NCBI GenBank assembly: GCA_964647905.1
Contig: CAZYJR010000016.1
Coordinates: 12,468-76,467, forward strand
Length of the DNA stretch: 64,000 nt
Direction of reading: 5' to 3'
From: CAZYJR01 sp964647905
GTDB lineage: Bacteria; Desulfobacterota; DSM-4660; Desulfatiglandales; HGW-15
Shown here: piece by piece, positions 52,442 to 61,801 of the stretch
How the letters are laid out: every line of letters starts with the position of its first letter
Numbering within the stretch: position 1 is the stretch's first letter
Notes under the pieces: model-generated
Told to the model about the DNA's origin: nothing
The model's database searches: none
The model's input: the letters and a program-made list of their open reading frames with translations, nothing else
Program-made: the position numbers and the translations under genes

Positions 52442-53329
52442 ATGAAGATACTGCTTCTGGGTAGCAGCGGCATGTTAGGCGGCGACTGTAAGACAGTGCT
52501 GGCAAGAGAAGGTCAGGTGGTGGCCCCGGACAGGAAGGCCCTGGACATCGTGAGCTGGGACAAGGTGATCGAGACCATGCAGAGGGTGAATCCCGGCGTA
52601 GTGGTAAACTGCGCGGCCTTCACGGATGTCGACGCCTGCGAGACCGAGGAGCTCACCGTGAAGAAGGTCAACGTGGAGGGGCCCAGGAATCTGGCTCAAG
52701 GGGCAGCCCGTTTTGAAGCCGATTTGGTTCATATCTCCAGTGACTATGTATACAACGGAACGAAGCCCGTTCCCCAGCCGTACTTCGAGGACGACACTGT
52801 GGATCCGCTCTGCGAATACGGTATAAGCAAGGTCTACAGCGAGACTGCGGTGCGGGAGAACGCCCCCAGGTACATCATCGTTCGAACCGGATGGCTATAC
52901 GGAAGGCACGGGAACAGCTTCGTCCACAAGATCGTGGCCGGGGCGCTCACAGGCAGGAAACGCCAGAGGATTCGGGTGGTGGAAGACCAGTTCGGGTCCC
53001 CCACTTGGACCTTTCGATTGGCCTACCAGATCCGGGAGATGATCCGCCACCACGCCCACGGCACATACCATGCAACCGCCGAAGGCTATTGCAGCAGGCT
53101 GGAGTTCGCCAGGGCCGTGCTGGAGAAGCTCGAGATCAAGGCGGATCTGGAGCCGGTCAAGGGGGACGAGCTCCCCAGCCCGGCGCGGAGGCCGCGAAAC
53201 TGCATACTGGAGAACCGGCTCCTGAAAAAGCAGGGGATCCACCTGATGCAGGATTGGAGGCGGGACCTGGACCTCTTCCTGGAGCGCTTCGGGGAGGAGC
53301 TCATAAGGGAGGCCAGGAAGAAAAAGTAA
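52442..53329 (+). CDS. rfbD: dTDP-4-dehydrorhamnose reductase-like
   Basis: The 295-residue SDR-fold protein has the NAD(P) motif LLLGSSGMLGGD near residue 4, NCAAFTDVDACE near 57, ISSDYVYNGT near 97 and the catalytic YGISK near 127. The substrate segment GRHGNSFV and the closing VVEDQFGSPT region match RmlD, which makes dTDP-L-rhamnose for surface polysaccharide. No rmlA, B or C genes are near, so a broader sugar-nucleotide reductase role is possible. Confidence 0.88.
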   Translation: MKILLLGSSGMLGGDCKTVLAREGQVVAPDRKALDIVSWDKVIETMQRVNPGVVVNCAAFTDVDACETEELTVKKVNVEGPRNLAQGAARFEADLVHISSDYVYNGTKPVPQPYFEDDTVDPLCEYGISKVYSETAVRENAPRYIIVRTGWLYGRHGNSFVHKIVAGALTGRKRQRIRVVEDQFGSPTWTFRLAYQIREMIRHHAHGTYHATAEGYCSRLEFARAVLEKLEIKADLEPVKGDELPSPARRPRNCILENRLLKKQGIHLMQDWRRDLDLFLERFGEELIREARKKK

Positions 53330-53342
53330 GGGCCTGCGGGGT

Positions 53343-55265
53343 TCATATCCGCCTGCCGATCAGGGCACCCTCGTATATGGCCGCCTTTGCGCTCCTTGGC
53401 TCCAGGCAATCCCCGAGCTGATAGATCGGCATTCCCATTCCCTTGACCTGTTCATAGAGGGTGTTGTCAGGGCGGTTCCCGGTGACCACCACCACCCTGG
53501 AGCATTCTATGAGGCGTTCCTGCTCGTCGCGGCCGGCTATGACCACTCCGTTGTCCTCGATTCGGACCAGGGCGGCCCTGGGAATGATCTCCACCCCGTA
53601 CCGATCCAGCTTCTGGAGTATCACCTTCCTGGTCACCGATTCTATCTGGGTGCCTATGCGGGGGAGCTTCTCCACTATGGCCACAGGGCAGCCGGCCTCG
53701 GCCAGGTGGAGGGCGATCTCACACCCGGTGGCCCCCCCCCCCACTATCACGGTCTTGTGATCAAGCCCGGGCACCGCCTCTTGCAGGAGATCGGAGACAC
53801 TGCTGACTATGGAACGGTCCATCCCCGGAACCGGCGGGTGGCTGGGGACCGATCCCGTGGCCAGGACTAGGACGTCCGGGTTCACCTCGGCCACGGTCGC
53901 GGCCGATACCTCGCAACCCAGGTGACAATGGACTCCGTACTTGTCTATCTGTTTCTTCTGGTACTCTATCAGGGTCAGCAGCTCCTTCTTGTAGCCGGTA
54001 ACCGAGCCTAGAAGGAGCTGGCCGCCCAGTGCCGGGCCCCGTTCGTAGAGGTGCACCTGATGGCCCCTCTTGGCCGCCACCCAGGCCACGTCCAGACCGC
54101 CCGGACCGCCTCCCACCACCATGACCTTCTTGACCGGGTCCGCCGGGGTGAGGGACATCTCGTTCTCCCGGCCCAGGGTGGGGTTGACCAGGCACTCCAC
54201 CCGGCCCTTCCTGAAAATGGACTCCATGCAGGTGTTGCAGGCGATACAGGTCCGTATGTCGTCCAGCCTACCCTGCCTGGCCTTCAGGGGCATCTTGGGG
54301 TCGGCCAGGAGCCCCCTGCCGATGCACACCAGGTCTGCGGCCCCTTCGGCGACCAGCCGCTCCGCAGTCCCCGGGTCATTGATCCGCCCGACGGCCATGA
54401 CCGGGATCCCCAGGGCCTTCTTGATCTCCGCTGCGGAATCGGCCAGACACGCCTTGGGCATGAACATGGGCTGGGAGATCCACTCCGGGGTGGCGTCGTT
54501 GCCGGCGGATACCTGAACAATGTCCACCCCTGCTCTTATCAACCTCTCGAGGATCCTGATGCTTTCCGGCACGGTCAGCCCCCCCGGCACGAACTCCTGG
54601 GCGCTGATCTTGCATGACAAGGGGTATCCGGGCCCGATCCTCCGGCGCACCTCCTCCACGACCTCCACGGCGAAGCGGCATCTCCTTTCCAGGTCCCCGC
54701 CGTATTCGTCCTCCCTGACATTGGAAAAAGGGGAGAGGAACTGGTTTATGAGATAGCCGTGTGCGCCGTGTATCTCTATCATCTCGAAGCCGGCGGCCAG
54801 GGCCCTCTCGGCCGCGTCCCCGAACTTGCGGACGATCTCGCGGATCCCCTCGAGGCTCAACGGCTCCACCTCGCCTCGTATGGTGGGGCAGGGCAGGTGG
54901 GACGGGGCCACAGGCCTCCGCCCGATTACTCGGGGCGATGTCTGCCGGCCTCCGTGATGGATCTGGACCGCGGGCACCGCGCCCTCGGCCTTCATTACCG
55001 AGGCTATCCCGGCCAGTCCGTCCACGAACCGATCCTCGTATATGCGGGCTTGGTGCGGGGACACGATGCCTTCCTGAGAGACCGCGCAGGCCTCCATGAT
55101 CACCATTCCCGGACCGCCGGCAGCGCGGCGGCGGTAGTGCTCTATGGTGTTTTCAGTGATTCCCCCGTCCTCCTCAATCAGAAAGGAGGCCAGGCCGGGC
55201 ATCACGATGCGGTTTTCCAGCGTCAGATCCTTGAGGTTGAAAGGGGTGAAAAGTGAATCAAGCAT
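53343..55265 (-). CDS. FadH/old yellow enzyme-type flavin and iron-sulfur oxidoreductase
   Basis: The 640-residue protein starts best at ATG 55265 (MLDSLFTPFNLKDL) with GGAG nine bases before it, overlapping the fumarase end by eight bases. It has an FMN TIM barrel (1-370) with IEIHGAHGYLINQFLSP, cluster motif CIACNTCMESIFRKGRVEC near 340-360, and a C-terminal FAD/NAD domain (VVGGGPGGLDVA, then VIVGGGATGCE). This is the layout of 2,4-dienoyl-CoA reductase, trimethylamine dehydrogenase and enoate reductase. Its substrate here is unknown; a CoA ester or enoate is plausible. Confidence 0.88.
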   Translation of the reverse strand: MLDSLFTPFNLKDLTLENRIVMPGLASFLIEEDGGITENTIEHYRRRAAGGPGMVIMEACAVSQEGIVSPHQARIYEDRFVDGLAGIASVMKAEGAVPAVQIHHGGRQTSPRVIGRRPVAPSHLPCPTIRGEVEPLSLEGIREIVRKFGDAAERALAAGFEMIEIHGAHGYLINQFLSPFSNVREDEYGGDLERRCRFAVEVVEEVRRRIGPGYPLSCKISAQEFVPGGLTVPESIRILERLIRAGVDIVQVSAGNDATPEWISQPMFMPKACLADSAAEIKKALGIPVMAVGRINDPGTAERLVAEGAADLVCIGRGLLADPKMPLKARQGRLDDIRTCIACNTCMESIFRKGRVECLVNPTLGRENEMSLTPADPVKKVMVVGGGPGGLDVAWVAAKRGHQVHLYERGPALGGQLLLGSVTGYKKELLTLIEYQKKQIDKYGVHCHLGCEVSAATVAEVNPDVLVLATGSVPSHPPVPGMDRSIVSSVSDLLQEAVPGLDHKTVIVGGGATGCEIALHLAEAGCPVAIVEKLPRIGTQIESVTRKVILQKLDRYGVEIIPRAALVRIEDNGVVIAGRDEQERLIECSRVVVVTGNRPDNTLYEQVKGMGMPIYQLGDCLEPRSAKAAIYEGALIGRRI

Positions 55266-56892
55266 GCGCATTGTCTCCATGGATGAATTCGTCAAAAAAA
55301 TCGTTTCCTTTGTCGTCCACTATGATGAATGCGGGGAAGTCCTCCAGCAGGATCTTGTATACCCCCTCCATTCCGAGCTCCGGAAACTCCAGGAGCTCCA
55401 CGCTGCGGATGCAGTCCCTTCCCAGGCGTGCGGCCGGGCCTCCGATGGACCCCAGATAGAAGCCGCCGTAGCGCCTGCAGGAATCGGTCACCGCCTTGGA
55501 GCGGTTGCCCTTGGCCAGGGTGATCAGGGACGCACCGCAGGCCTGGAACAAGGGGACATAGGGGTCCATCCTGCCGGCGGTGGTGGGCCCGAAGGAGCCT
55601 GAGGGGTGTCCCTCGGGGGTCTTGGCAGGGCCTGCATAATAAATGATGTGGTCTTTGAGGTAGTCCGGAAGGTCGCCCTCGCTCTCCAGTCTCTGCTTGA
55701 GCCTTGCGTGCGCTATGTCCCGGGCGACCACTATGGGCCCGTTCAAGACCAGCCGGGTGGCCACGGGATGCCTGCCTAGCTCCTCCCGGATCTCGTTCAT
55801 GGGCCTGTTGAGATCAATGGCCACGGGCGGCCTGCCGGGGACCGGCTCGGGCTCGGGCAAGAACCTGGCCGGGTCCCTCTCCAGCTCCTCCAGGAATACT
55901 CCTTCAGGGGTGATCTTTCCCAGGATGTTGCGATCAGCGCTGCAGCTCACTCCCAGGCCCACCGGGCAGGAGGCCCCGTGCCTGGGCAGGCGTATCACCC
56001 GGACGTCGTGGCAGAAGTACTTGCCGCCGAACTGCGCTCCTATACCGAGTTCCCTGGATCGTTTCAAGAGCTCCTGTTCCAGGGCAGGGTCGCGGAAGGC
56101 GCGGCCGCTCCGGTCGCCGCTCAGGGGAAGGCCGTCCAGGTATCCGGCCGTGGCCAGCTTCACTGTCTTCAAGGCGGCCTCGGGCGAGGTCCCGCCGATC
56201 ACAAAGGCCAGGTGATAGGGCGGGCAGGCCGCAGTCCCCAGGCCCCGCATCTTTTCCACCATGAAGGGGACCAGGGTGTCGGGGGCGAGCAGGGCCTTGG
56301 TCTCTTGGAACAGAAAGGTCTTATTGGAGGAGCCTCCTCCCTTGGCTATGAACAGGAACCTGTAGGAGTCGCCTCCATCGGCCTGTATGTCCACCTGGGC
56401 GGGCAGATTGGAGCCAGAGTTCACCTCCTCGTACATGGTGAGGGGGACGTTCTGGGAATAGCGGAGGTTGTTCCGGGTGTAGGCATGGAAGGCCCCGCGG
56501 CTCAAGGCCTCTCCATCCGCACCTCCGGTCCATACCTGCTGTCCCTTTTTGCCGATGATCACCGCTGTTCCCGTGTCCTGGCACATGGGGAATACGCCCT
56601 CAGCCGCTATTACCGCGTTTTTCAACATCTCCAGGGCCACGTAGCGGTCGTTCTCAGAGGCCTCGGGATCATCCAATATGCCTGCCAACCGCCTCAGGTG
56701 CGAGGCCCGCAGCAGGTGCGCAGCGTCCCTGAAGGCCTCCTGAGCCAGCAGTGTCAGGGCGGCGGGCTCCACTACGGTCACCGGCACTCCCTGGAAGCCG
56801 TCGGTCCTTACGTGCTCTGTGGTCAGGAGGCGGTACCTGGTGGTGTCTTCCCCCAGCGGAAAAGGCTCCTGGTACACAAATCGCTCGTCCAT
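55258..56892 (-). CDS. fumA: Fumarate hydratase class I, iron-sulfur
   Basis: The 544-residue single-chain enzyme interconverts fumarate and malate. Cluster cysteines are in FPMCQDTGTAVI near residue 103, ACPPYHLAFVIGGTSPE near 220 and a third around 310 (VGLGVSCSADRN). The C-terminal beta-type part carries GPIVVARDIAHARLKQ and FGPTTAGRMDPYV. One-piece alpha/beta fusions are the class I form of E. coli. Upstream are sdhB, sdhA, sdhC and mdh in the order of the pathway. Confidence 0.95.
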   Translation of the reverse strand: MDERFVYQEPFPLGEDTTRYRLLTTEHVRTDGFQGVPVTVVEPAALTLLAQEAFRDAAHLLRASHLRRLAGILDDPEASENDRYVALEMLKNAVIAAEGVFPMCQDTGTAVIIGKKGQQVWTGGADGEALSRGAFHAYTRNNLRYSQNVPLTMYEEVNSGSNLPAQVDIQADGGDSYRFLFIAKGGGSSNKTFLFQETKALLAPDTLVPFMVEKMRGLGTAACPPYHLAFVIGGTSPEAALKTVKLATAGYLDGLPLSGDRSGRAFRDPALEQELLKRSRELGIGAQFGGKYFCHDVRVIRLPRHGASCPVGLGVSCSADRNILGKITPEGVFLEELERDPARFLPEPEPVPGRPPVAIDLNRPMNEIREELGRHPVATRLVLNGPIVVARDIAHARLKQRLESEGDLPDYLKDHIIYYAGPAKTPEGHPSGSFGPTTAGRMDPYVPLFQACGASLITLAKGNRSKAVTDSCRRYGGFYLGSIGGPAARLGRDCIRSVELLEFPELGMEGVYKILLEDFPAFIIVDDKGNDFFDEFIHGDNAHA

Positions 56893-56978
56893 ATCGGTTC
56901 TCCCAGCGAAAAGAGCCCCGGCTGCTCGGACGCCAGGGCCAAGGGAAAGGTCTTTGCCTTATCCGGGTTGAGTGTGCC

Positions 56979-57755
56979 TCAGGTTTCCGTGGATCCGAAC
57001 CCCGCCTTGATGAACTCGCGGTTCAAGCGGGCGATGTTTGTTATCTTGATCTCCTTGGGACAGACCGCCTCGCACTCCCTCTCGTTGGAGCAGTTCCCGA
57101 ATCCCAGCCGATCCATGGCGCGCTGCATGCCCAGTACCCGCCTGGCGGCCTCCGGGCGGCCCTGGGGGAGAAGAGCGAGGTGGGATACCTTGGCCCCCGC
57201 GAACAGCATGGCGGAAGCATTGGGGCAGGCGGCCACGCATGCGCCGCAACCAATGCACGCGGCCGCGTCCATGGTCCTTTCAGCCACCTCCTGAGGGACC
57301 GGGAGTGTATTGGCATCCGGCGCCGAGCCCGCGTTGACCGAGATGTAGCCGCCGGCCGCCATTACCCTCTCCAGTGCGCCCCGGTCCACGATCAAGTCCT
57401 TTACGACCTTGAAGGCGCGGGCGCGCCAGGGCTCCACCACTATGGTGTCGCCGTCCTTGAACTTTCGCATGTGGAGCTGGCAGAGGGTCATGGCTGGCTC
57501 CGGCCCGTGCGGTATGCCGTTTACCACCGCACCGCACGTCCCGCAGATACCCTCCCTGCAGTCGCTGTCAAACTCTATGGGCTCTCCGCCTTCCAGGGCC
57601 AGGCGCTCGTTGATCACGTCCAGCATCTCCAGGAAGGACATGTGGGTCTCCACGTCAGGGACCTCTATGGTCTCGAAGAATCCGGGGTCATCCGGTCCCT
57701 GCTGCCTCCATACCACGAGGGTGATGCGGATCCTGCCGGTGTCGACGCCTCTCAC
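56979..57755 (-). CDS. sdhB: Succinate dehydrogenase/fumarate reductase iron-sulfur subunit
   Basis: The 258-residue protein binds three clusters: [2Fe-2S] in CREGICGTCGAVVNG near 67, [4Fe-4S] in CIGCGACVAACP near 165 and [3Fe-4S] in CSNERECEAVCPKEI near 222. Its start overlaps the sdhA stop by four bases. It passes electrons between the flavin subunit and the membrane anchor. Confidence 0.95.
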   Translation of the reverse strand: MRGVDTGRIRITLVVWRQQGPDDPGFFETIEVPDVETHMSFLEMLDVINERLALEGGEPIEFDSDCREGICGTCGAVVNGIPHGPEPAMTLCQLHMRKFKDGDTIVVEPWRARAFKVVKDLIVDRGALERVMAAGGYISVNAGSAPDANTLPVPQEVAERTMDAAACIGCGACVAACPNASAMLFAGAKVSHLALLPQGRPEAARRVLGMQRAMDRLGFGNCSNERECEAVCPKEIKITNIARLNREFIKAGFGSTET

Positions 57756-59683
57756 TTGTAACTCCTCGTTGAGGGCTCCACATACTCGAAGATCAGGGGT
57801 TCCTTGTGCATCACAGGAGCCTCTCCCTCGCCGCGGTATTCCCAGGCGGCCACATGGGAGTAATTCAGGTCGTCCCGCTGGGCCTCTCCCTCTTCGGTCC
57901 GGTACTCCTCCCTGAAGTGGCCGCCGCAGGATTCCTCCCGCTCCAGGGCGTCCAGGATCATGAGCTCGGCAAACTCCAGGAAATCCTGCACCCGTGAGGC
58001 CTTCTGCAGGGCCAGGTTGTAGCCGTCCTCGGATCCCGGGACAAGGAGGTCGGTGCTGAACCGTCTCTTCAACTCCCTGACCATATCAAAGGCCTTGCGC
58101 AGCCCCTCGCGGTTGCGGGACATGCCGCAGTACTCCCACATTATCCTCCCCAGCTCCCGGTGGAAGGCATCAGGGGTCTGTTTGCCCCCTGCCTCGAGCA
58201 GGGTCCTTATACGGTCTTCCACGCCTCCGGCCGCCTCCATGAAAGCGGACGCCTCGGCCGGGACCTCTGAAGGACCGGCCTCGGCCAGGTACCCGCCCAT
58301 GGTGTAGGGGAGAATGAAGTAGCCGTCGGCCAGCCCCTGCATGAGGGCGCTCGCCCCGAGGCGGTTGGCCCCGTGATCCGAGAAGTTGGCCTCCCCGATC
58401 ACGAACAGCCCGGGTATATTGCTCATCAGGTTGTAGTCCACCCAAAGCCCGCCCATGGTGTAGTGGGTGGCCGGGTAGATCATCATGGGGGTCTCGTACG
58501 GATCATCGTCCACGATGTTGAGATACATGTCGAAAAGATTGCCGTATTTCTTCCGGATGGCTTCCTTTCCTTCACGGCGTATGGCTTCGGCAAAGTCCAG
58601 ATAGACCGCGTAGCCTGTGGGGCCCACGCCCATTCCGGCGTCGCATACGGCCTTGGCCGCCCTCGAGGCCACGTCGCGCGGCACCAGATTTCCGAAGCTG
58701 GGATATCGCCTCTCCAGGAAGTAATCTCTCTCTTGCTCTGGGATCTCCTCGGGCGGCCGCTTGTCGCCGGCCTCGGCAGGCACCCAGACCCGGCCGTCGT
58801 TCCTCAGGCTCTCGCTCATAAGAGTCAGCTTGGACTGGTATTCCCCTGTATGGGGGATACACGTCGGGTGGATCTGGGAGAAACAGGGGTTGGCGAACAG
58901 GGCGCCTTTCCTGTAGGCTTGGAACGCGGCGCTCACGTTGCTGGACATGGCGTTGGTGGATAGGAAGAATACGTTTCCATACCCGCCTGTGGCCAGGACC
59001 ACGGCATCCGCCTGGTGGCGTTCGTACTCCCCTGTGACTAGGTTCCTGGTGACTATCCCCACTGCGCGCCCGCCCTCCGTCACCAGGTCCATCATCTCCC
59101 GCCTGGAGAACACGCTCACCTTGCCCGCAGCCACCTGCCTGCACATGGCGCTGTAGGCCCCCAACAGGAGCTGCTGTCCAGTCTGGCCCCTGGCGTAGAA
59201 GGTCCTGGAGACCTGGGCGCCGCCGAAGCTCCGGTTGGCCAAGAGCCCCCCGTACTCCCTGGCAAAGGGCACCCCCTGGGCCACGCAGTGGTCTATGATG
59301 TGGTTGCTGATCTGGGCGAGGCGGTAGACGTTGGCCTCCCTGGAACGGTAGTCCCCTCCCTTGATGGTGTCATAGAAGAGCCGCCGGATGCTGTCCCCAT
59401 CGTTGGGGTAGTTCTTGGCCGCGTTTATACCGCCCTGGGCGGCTATGCTGTGGGCCCTCCGTGGGCTGTCCTGTATGCAGAAGGCCTTTACGTTGTACCC
59501 GAGCTCGGCCAGGGCGGCCGAGGCGGATCCTCCGGCAAGCCCGGTCCCCACCACTATGACTGTGAACTTCCTTTTGTTTGCCGGGTTCACCAGTTTCAGC
59601 TCGAAACGATGCTGTTCCCACTTGTCCTGGAGGCGTCCCTGAGGGATCCGTCCGTCCAGCTCCATGTCATCCTCCATGCGCAA
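57752..59683 (-). CDS. sdhA: Succinate dehydrogenase/fumarate reductase flavoprotein subunit
   Basis: The 643-residue protein has the FAD motif VVGTGLAGGSASAALAELG near 45, the flavin-linking His in RRAHSIAAQGGINAA near 81, the catalytic segment HPTCIPHTGEYQSKL near 275, and a C-terminal helical domain. Size and the succinate-type five-helix anchor point to a menaquinone-linked enzyme of the B. subtilis or Wolinella type. It may run as fumarate reductase or succinate dehydrogenase; in syntrophs the latter needs reversed electron transport. Confidence 0.96.
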   Translation of the reverse strand: MRMEDDMELDGRIPQGRLQDKWEQHRFELKLVNPANKRKFTVIVVGTGLAGGSASAALAELGYNVKAFCIQDSPRRAHSIAAQGGINAAKNYPNDGDSIRRLFYDTIKGGDYRSREANVYRLAQISNHIIDHCVAQGVPFAREYGGLLANRSFGGAQVSRTFYARGQTGQQLLLGAYSAMCRQVAAGKVSVFSRREMMDLVTEGGRAVGIVTRNLVTGEYERHQADAVVLATGGYGNVFFLSTNAMSSNVSAAFQAYRKGALFANPCFSQIHPTCIPHTGEYQSKLTLMSESLRNDGRVWVPAEAGDKRPPEEIPEQERDYFLERRYPSFGNLVPRDVASRAAKAVCDAGMGVGPTGYAVYLDFAEAIRREGKEAIRKKYGNLFDMYLNIVDDDPYETPMMIYPATHYTMGGLWVDYNLMSNIPGLFVIGEANFSDHGANRLGASALMQGLADGYFILPYTMGGYLAEAGPSEVPAEASAFMEAAGGVEDRIRTLLEAGGKQTPDAFHRELGRIMWEYCGMSRNREGLRKAFDMVRELKRRFSTDLLVPGSEDGYNLALQKASRVQDFLEFAELMILDALEREESCGGHFREEYRTEEGEAQRDDLNYSHVAAWEYRGEGEAPVMHKEPLIFEYVEPSTRSYK

Positions 59684-60317
59684 AGAGGGATACGAACAGC
59701 GGAATGGAGCCGAATCCGATCCCGAAAACCAGGCTGATCACCAAGCCGGCGCGCTCCACCAGGCCCATGTACTTGGGGTGGTTCAGCCCAAGGGTCTGAA
59801 AGAGGCTCCAGAACCCGTGGCTCACGTGAACCGCGACCACGGCCATGACGACCACATAGACCGCCACCCTGAGAGGGTTGGAAAAGGCACCGGCCACTAT
59901 ATGGTACAGCGTGGTGCCTGTCCGGTCGGCAAAGTGAAAATCAACCAGGTGAAAGACCACGAAGAGCAGTATCAGAAACCCGGTGTAGGGCATGGTGGCC
60001 GAGCTCAGGGTGCGGCCGCCTGCGCGCTTCTTCAAGTGGTACCCTTGAGGCCTGGCCCGGCGGTTCTCCAGGAAAAGGACCAGCCCGGTCCCCACATGGA
60101 CCGCGGCCAGAAACACCAGGATCCACTCGGCCGCCGGGATCAAGGGTCCCAGGGCGTGGAGATGCTCGACATAGGAGTTGAAGAGCCCCTCTCCCCCGTA
60201 AAGGGTCAGGTTCCCTGCCAGGTGAATGCAGAGGAAACCCACAAAGGCCGTACCCGTGACGGCCATCAACAGCTTTTTCCCGATTGAGGAGACGAGGATC
60301 CTTCCCAGCCAATGCAT
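59667..60317 (-). CDS. sdhC: Succinate dehydrogenase/fumarate reductase cytochrome b subunit
   Basis: The 216-residue protein has five membrane helices and conserved histidines (CIHLAGN, HLHALGP, AVHVGTG, FHLVDFH, VHVSHGFW), which fit the diheme cytochrome b of the single-anchor type. There is no sdhD. It overlaps sdhA by 17 bases. It exchanges electrons with menaquinone and could sense or use the membrane potential. Confidence 0.93.
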   Translation of the reverse strand: MHWLGRILVSSIGKKLLMAVTGTAFVGFLCIHLAGNLTLYGGEGLFNSYVEHLHALGPLIPAAEWILVFLAAVHVGTGLVLFLENRRARPQGYHLKKRAGGRTLSSATMPYTGFLILLFVVFHLVDFHFADRTGTTLYHIVAGAFSNPLRVAVYVVVMAVVAVHVSHGFWSLFQTLGLNHPKYMGLVERAGLVISLVFGIGFGSIPLFVSLFAHGG

Positions 60318-60333
60318 CTCGGCCCCCGCGGTC

Positions 60334-61278
60334 TCAGGCGCCCTTCAAACGCTTCATGTCGTCCACCAGCCCCTTTACAGCGGCCGCTGAGAGGTGAAGG
60401 GCCTCTTCTTCCTCCGGGGTGAGTTGAATCTCCACGACCTCCACTATGCCCCCGGCGCCGAGCTTCACAGGCACCCCCACGAAGAGGTCACTGATGCCGT
60501 ATTCACCCCGGAGGTAAGCAGCGCAGGGGAGGATCTTCTTTTTGTCCTTGAGAACGGCCTCGGCCATTTCCACTGCGGCCGAGGCCGGGGCGTAAAAGGC
60601 GCTTCCCGTCTTCAGGAGCCCGACTATCTCTGCCCCGCCGTTGCGGGTTCGGTCCACCAGGGCCTCGATCCGATCCTCGGACATTAGCTCGGTGATCGGG
60701 ACCCCGGCGACCGTGGAGTAGCGGGGCAGGGGCACCATGGTATCGCCGTGTCCGCCCAGGACGAATGCGTGGACATTTTCCACGGATACGCCCAGCTCCA
60801 TGGCTATGAAGGCCCTGAACCTGGCCGAATCCAGCACCCCGGCCATGCCCATGACCCTTTCCCTGGGAAAGCCGCTGGCCTCAAGGGCCACGTGGCACAT
60901 GGCATCCAGGGGGTTGCTGACCACGATCAGGACGGAATCCGGCGCCGCATCGACCACCCCTTGCACCACGGTCTCCATTATCCCCATATTCGTGGAGAGG
61001 AGGTCGTCCCGGCTCATTCCCGGCTTGCGGGGTATTCCCGCGGTTATGATCACGATGTCCGAGCCCTCGGCCTCTTTGTAGCTCCCGGTCACGCCGGTGA
61101 TAAGGGAGTCGTGCTTCTCAATGGGCGCGGCCTCCATAAGATCCAGGGCCTTGCCCGCGGGGACGCCCTCCAGGACATCCACCAGGACGACGTCAGCGAG
61201 CCCCTTCTCGGCTACGCGCATGGCCGCGGTACCGCCCACGTTGCCGGCTCCCACCACGGTGACCTTGTTTCTGCTCAT
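60334..61278 (-). CDS. mdh: Malate dehydrogenase (lactate-dehydrogenase-like class)
   Basis: The 314-residue enzyme has NAD motif VTVVGAGNVGGTAAMR near residue 6, substrate loop AGIPRKPGMSRDDLL near 80 with the conserved Arg, NPLDAMCHVA near 122, and catalytic His in LGGHGDTMVP near 175. It oxidises malate to oxaloacetate. Position between the oxaloacetate-related genes and sdh fits its pathway role. Confidence 0.95.
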   Translation of the reverse strand: MSRNKVTVVGAGNVGGTAAMRVAEKGLADVVLVDVLEGVPAGKALDLMEAAPIEKHDSLITGVTGSYKEAEGSDIVIITAGIPRKPGMSRDDLLSTNMGIMETVVQGVVDAAPDSVLIVVSNPLDAMCHVALEASGFPRERVMGMAGVLDSARFRAFIAMELGVSVENVHAFVLGGHGDTMVPLPRYSTVAGVPITELMSEDRIEALVDRTRNGGAEIVGLLKTGSAFYAPASAAVEMAEAVLKDKKKILPCAAYLRGEYGISDLFVGVPVKLGAGGIVEVVEIQLTPEEEEALHLSAAAVKGLVDDMKRLKGA

Positions 61279-61291
61279 GCCCTTACTCCTT

Positions 61292-61759
61292 TCACTTCTT
61301 CTCCTCGCTCTTCTTCACTGACTTGGAGATGATCTTGCCGGAGACGAGCATACCTATCATCAGCATCAGGAGCACCACGAAGACCCCCACGTACCGGAGG
61401 AGCAGGGTGCCGATTATCCATGTCCAGTTGTCCTTGACAATCACCACCTTGGTCCCCTGCTTGAATTCCTTGTCAATGGTGATGGAATGCCAGGGACGAT
61501 TGCTGTCGTCCTCGACATAGGACTGGGTCTTCCAGTTCCTGATCTTTATGTCCTCCATGCCTTCGAGCTTTTCCTTGTAATAGTCCAGGACCTGGTCGTG
61601 AGTCCAGGGGGATTTGAGCTCCAGCCTGTCCTCTGTTCGCCCCAGGACCTCACCTTGCGGGACCGGGAGCCCCAGGAAGTCCTCGTGGGCCTCCTTGGCC
61701 TCCACCGCTCCGGTGATCCCCATAATAAGAACGGCAAACAAGATCGCGTATCGCTTCAT
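61292..61759 (-). CDS. Exported or membrane-anchored protein next to the decarboxylase beta gene
   Basis: I use ATG 61759 (MKRYAILFAVLIMGITGAV), preceded by AAAGGAAG; 155 residues. An N-terminal signal peptide (cleavage near VEAKE) is followed by a periplasmic soluble part (about 100 residues) and one C-terminal membrane helix (near 115-140) with a basic cytoplasmic tail (KKSEEKK). The helix-plus-tail resembles the membrane anchor of decarboxylase gamma subunits (OadG), which is small and missing here. Role as an anchor or quality-control partner of the decarboxylase is inference; no family recognised. Confidence 0.6.
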   Translation of the reverse strand: MKRYAILFAVLIMGITGAVEAKEAHEDFLGLPVPQGEVLGRTEDRLELKSPWTHDQVLDYYKEKLEGMEDIKIRNWKTQSYVEDDSNRPWHSITIDKEFKQGTKVVIVKDNWTWIIGTLLLRYVGVFVVLLMLMIGMLVSGKIISKSVKKSEEKK

Positions 61760-61801
61760 GGCTCTCTTCCTTTCCAAACTCCGCCGGAGGAGTCGTATCT
61801 A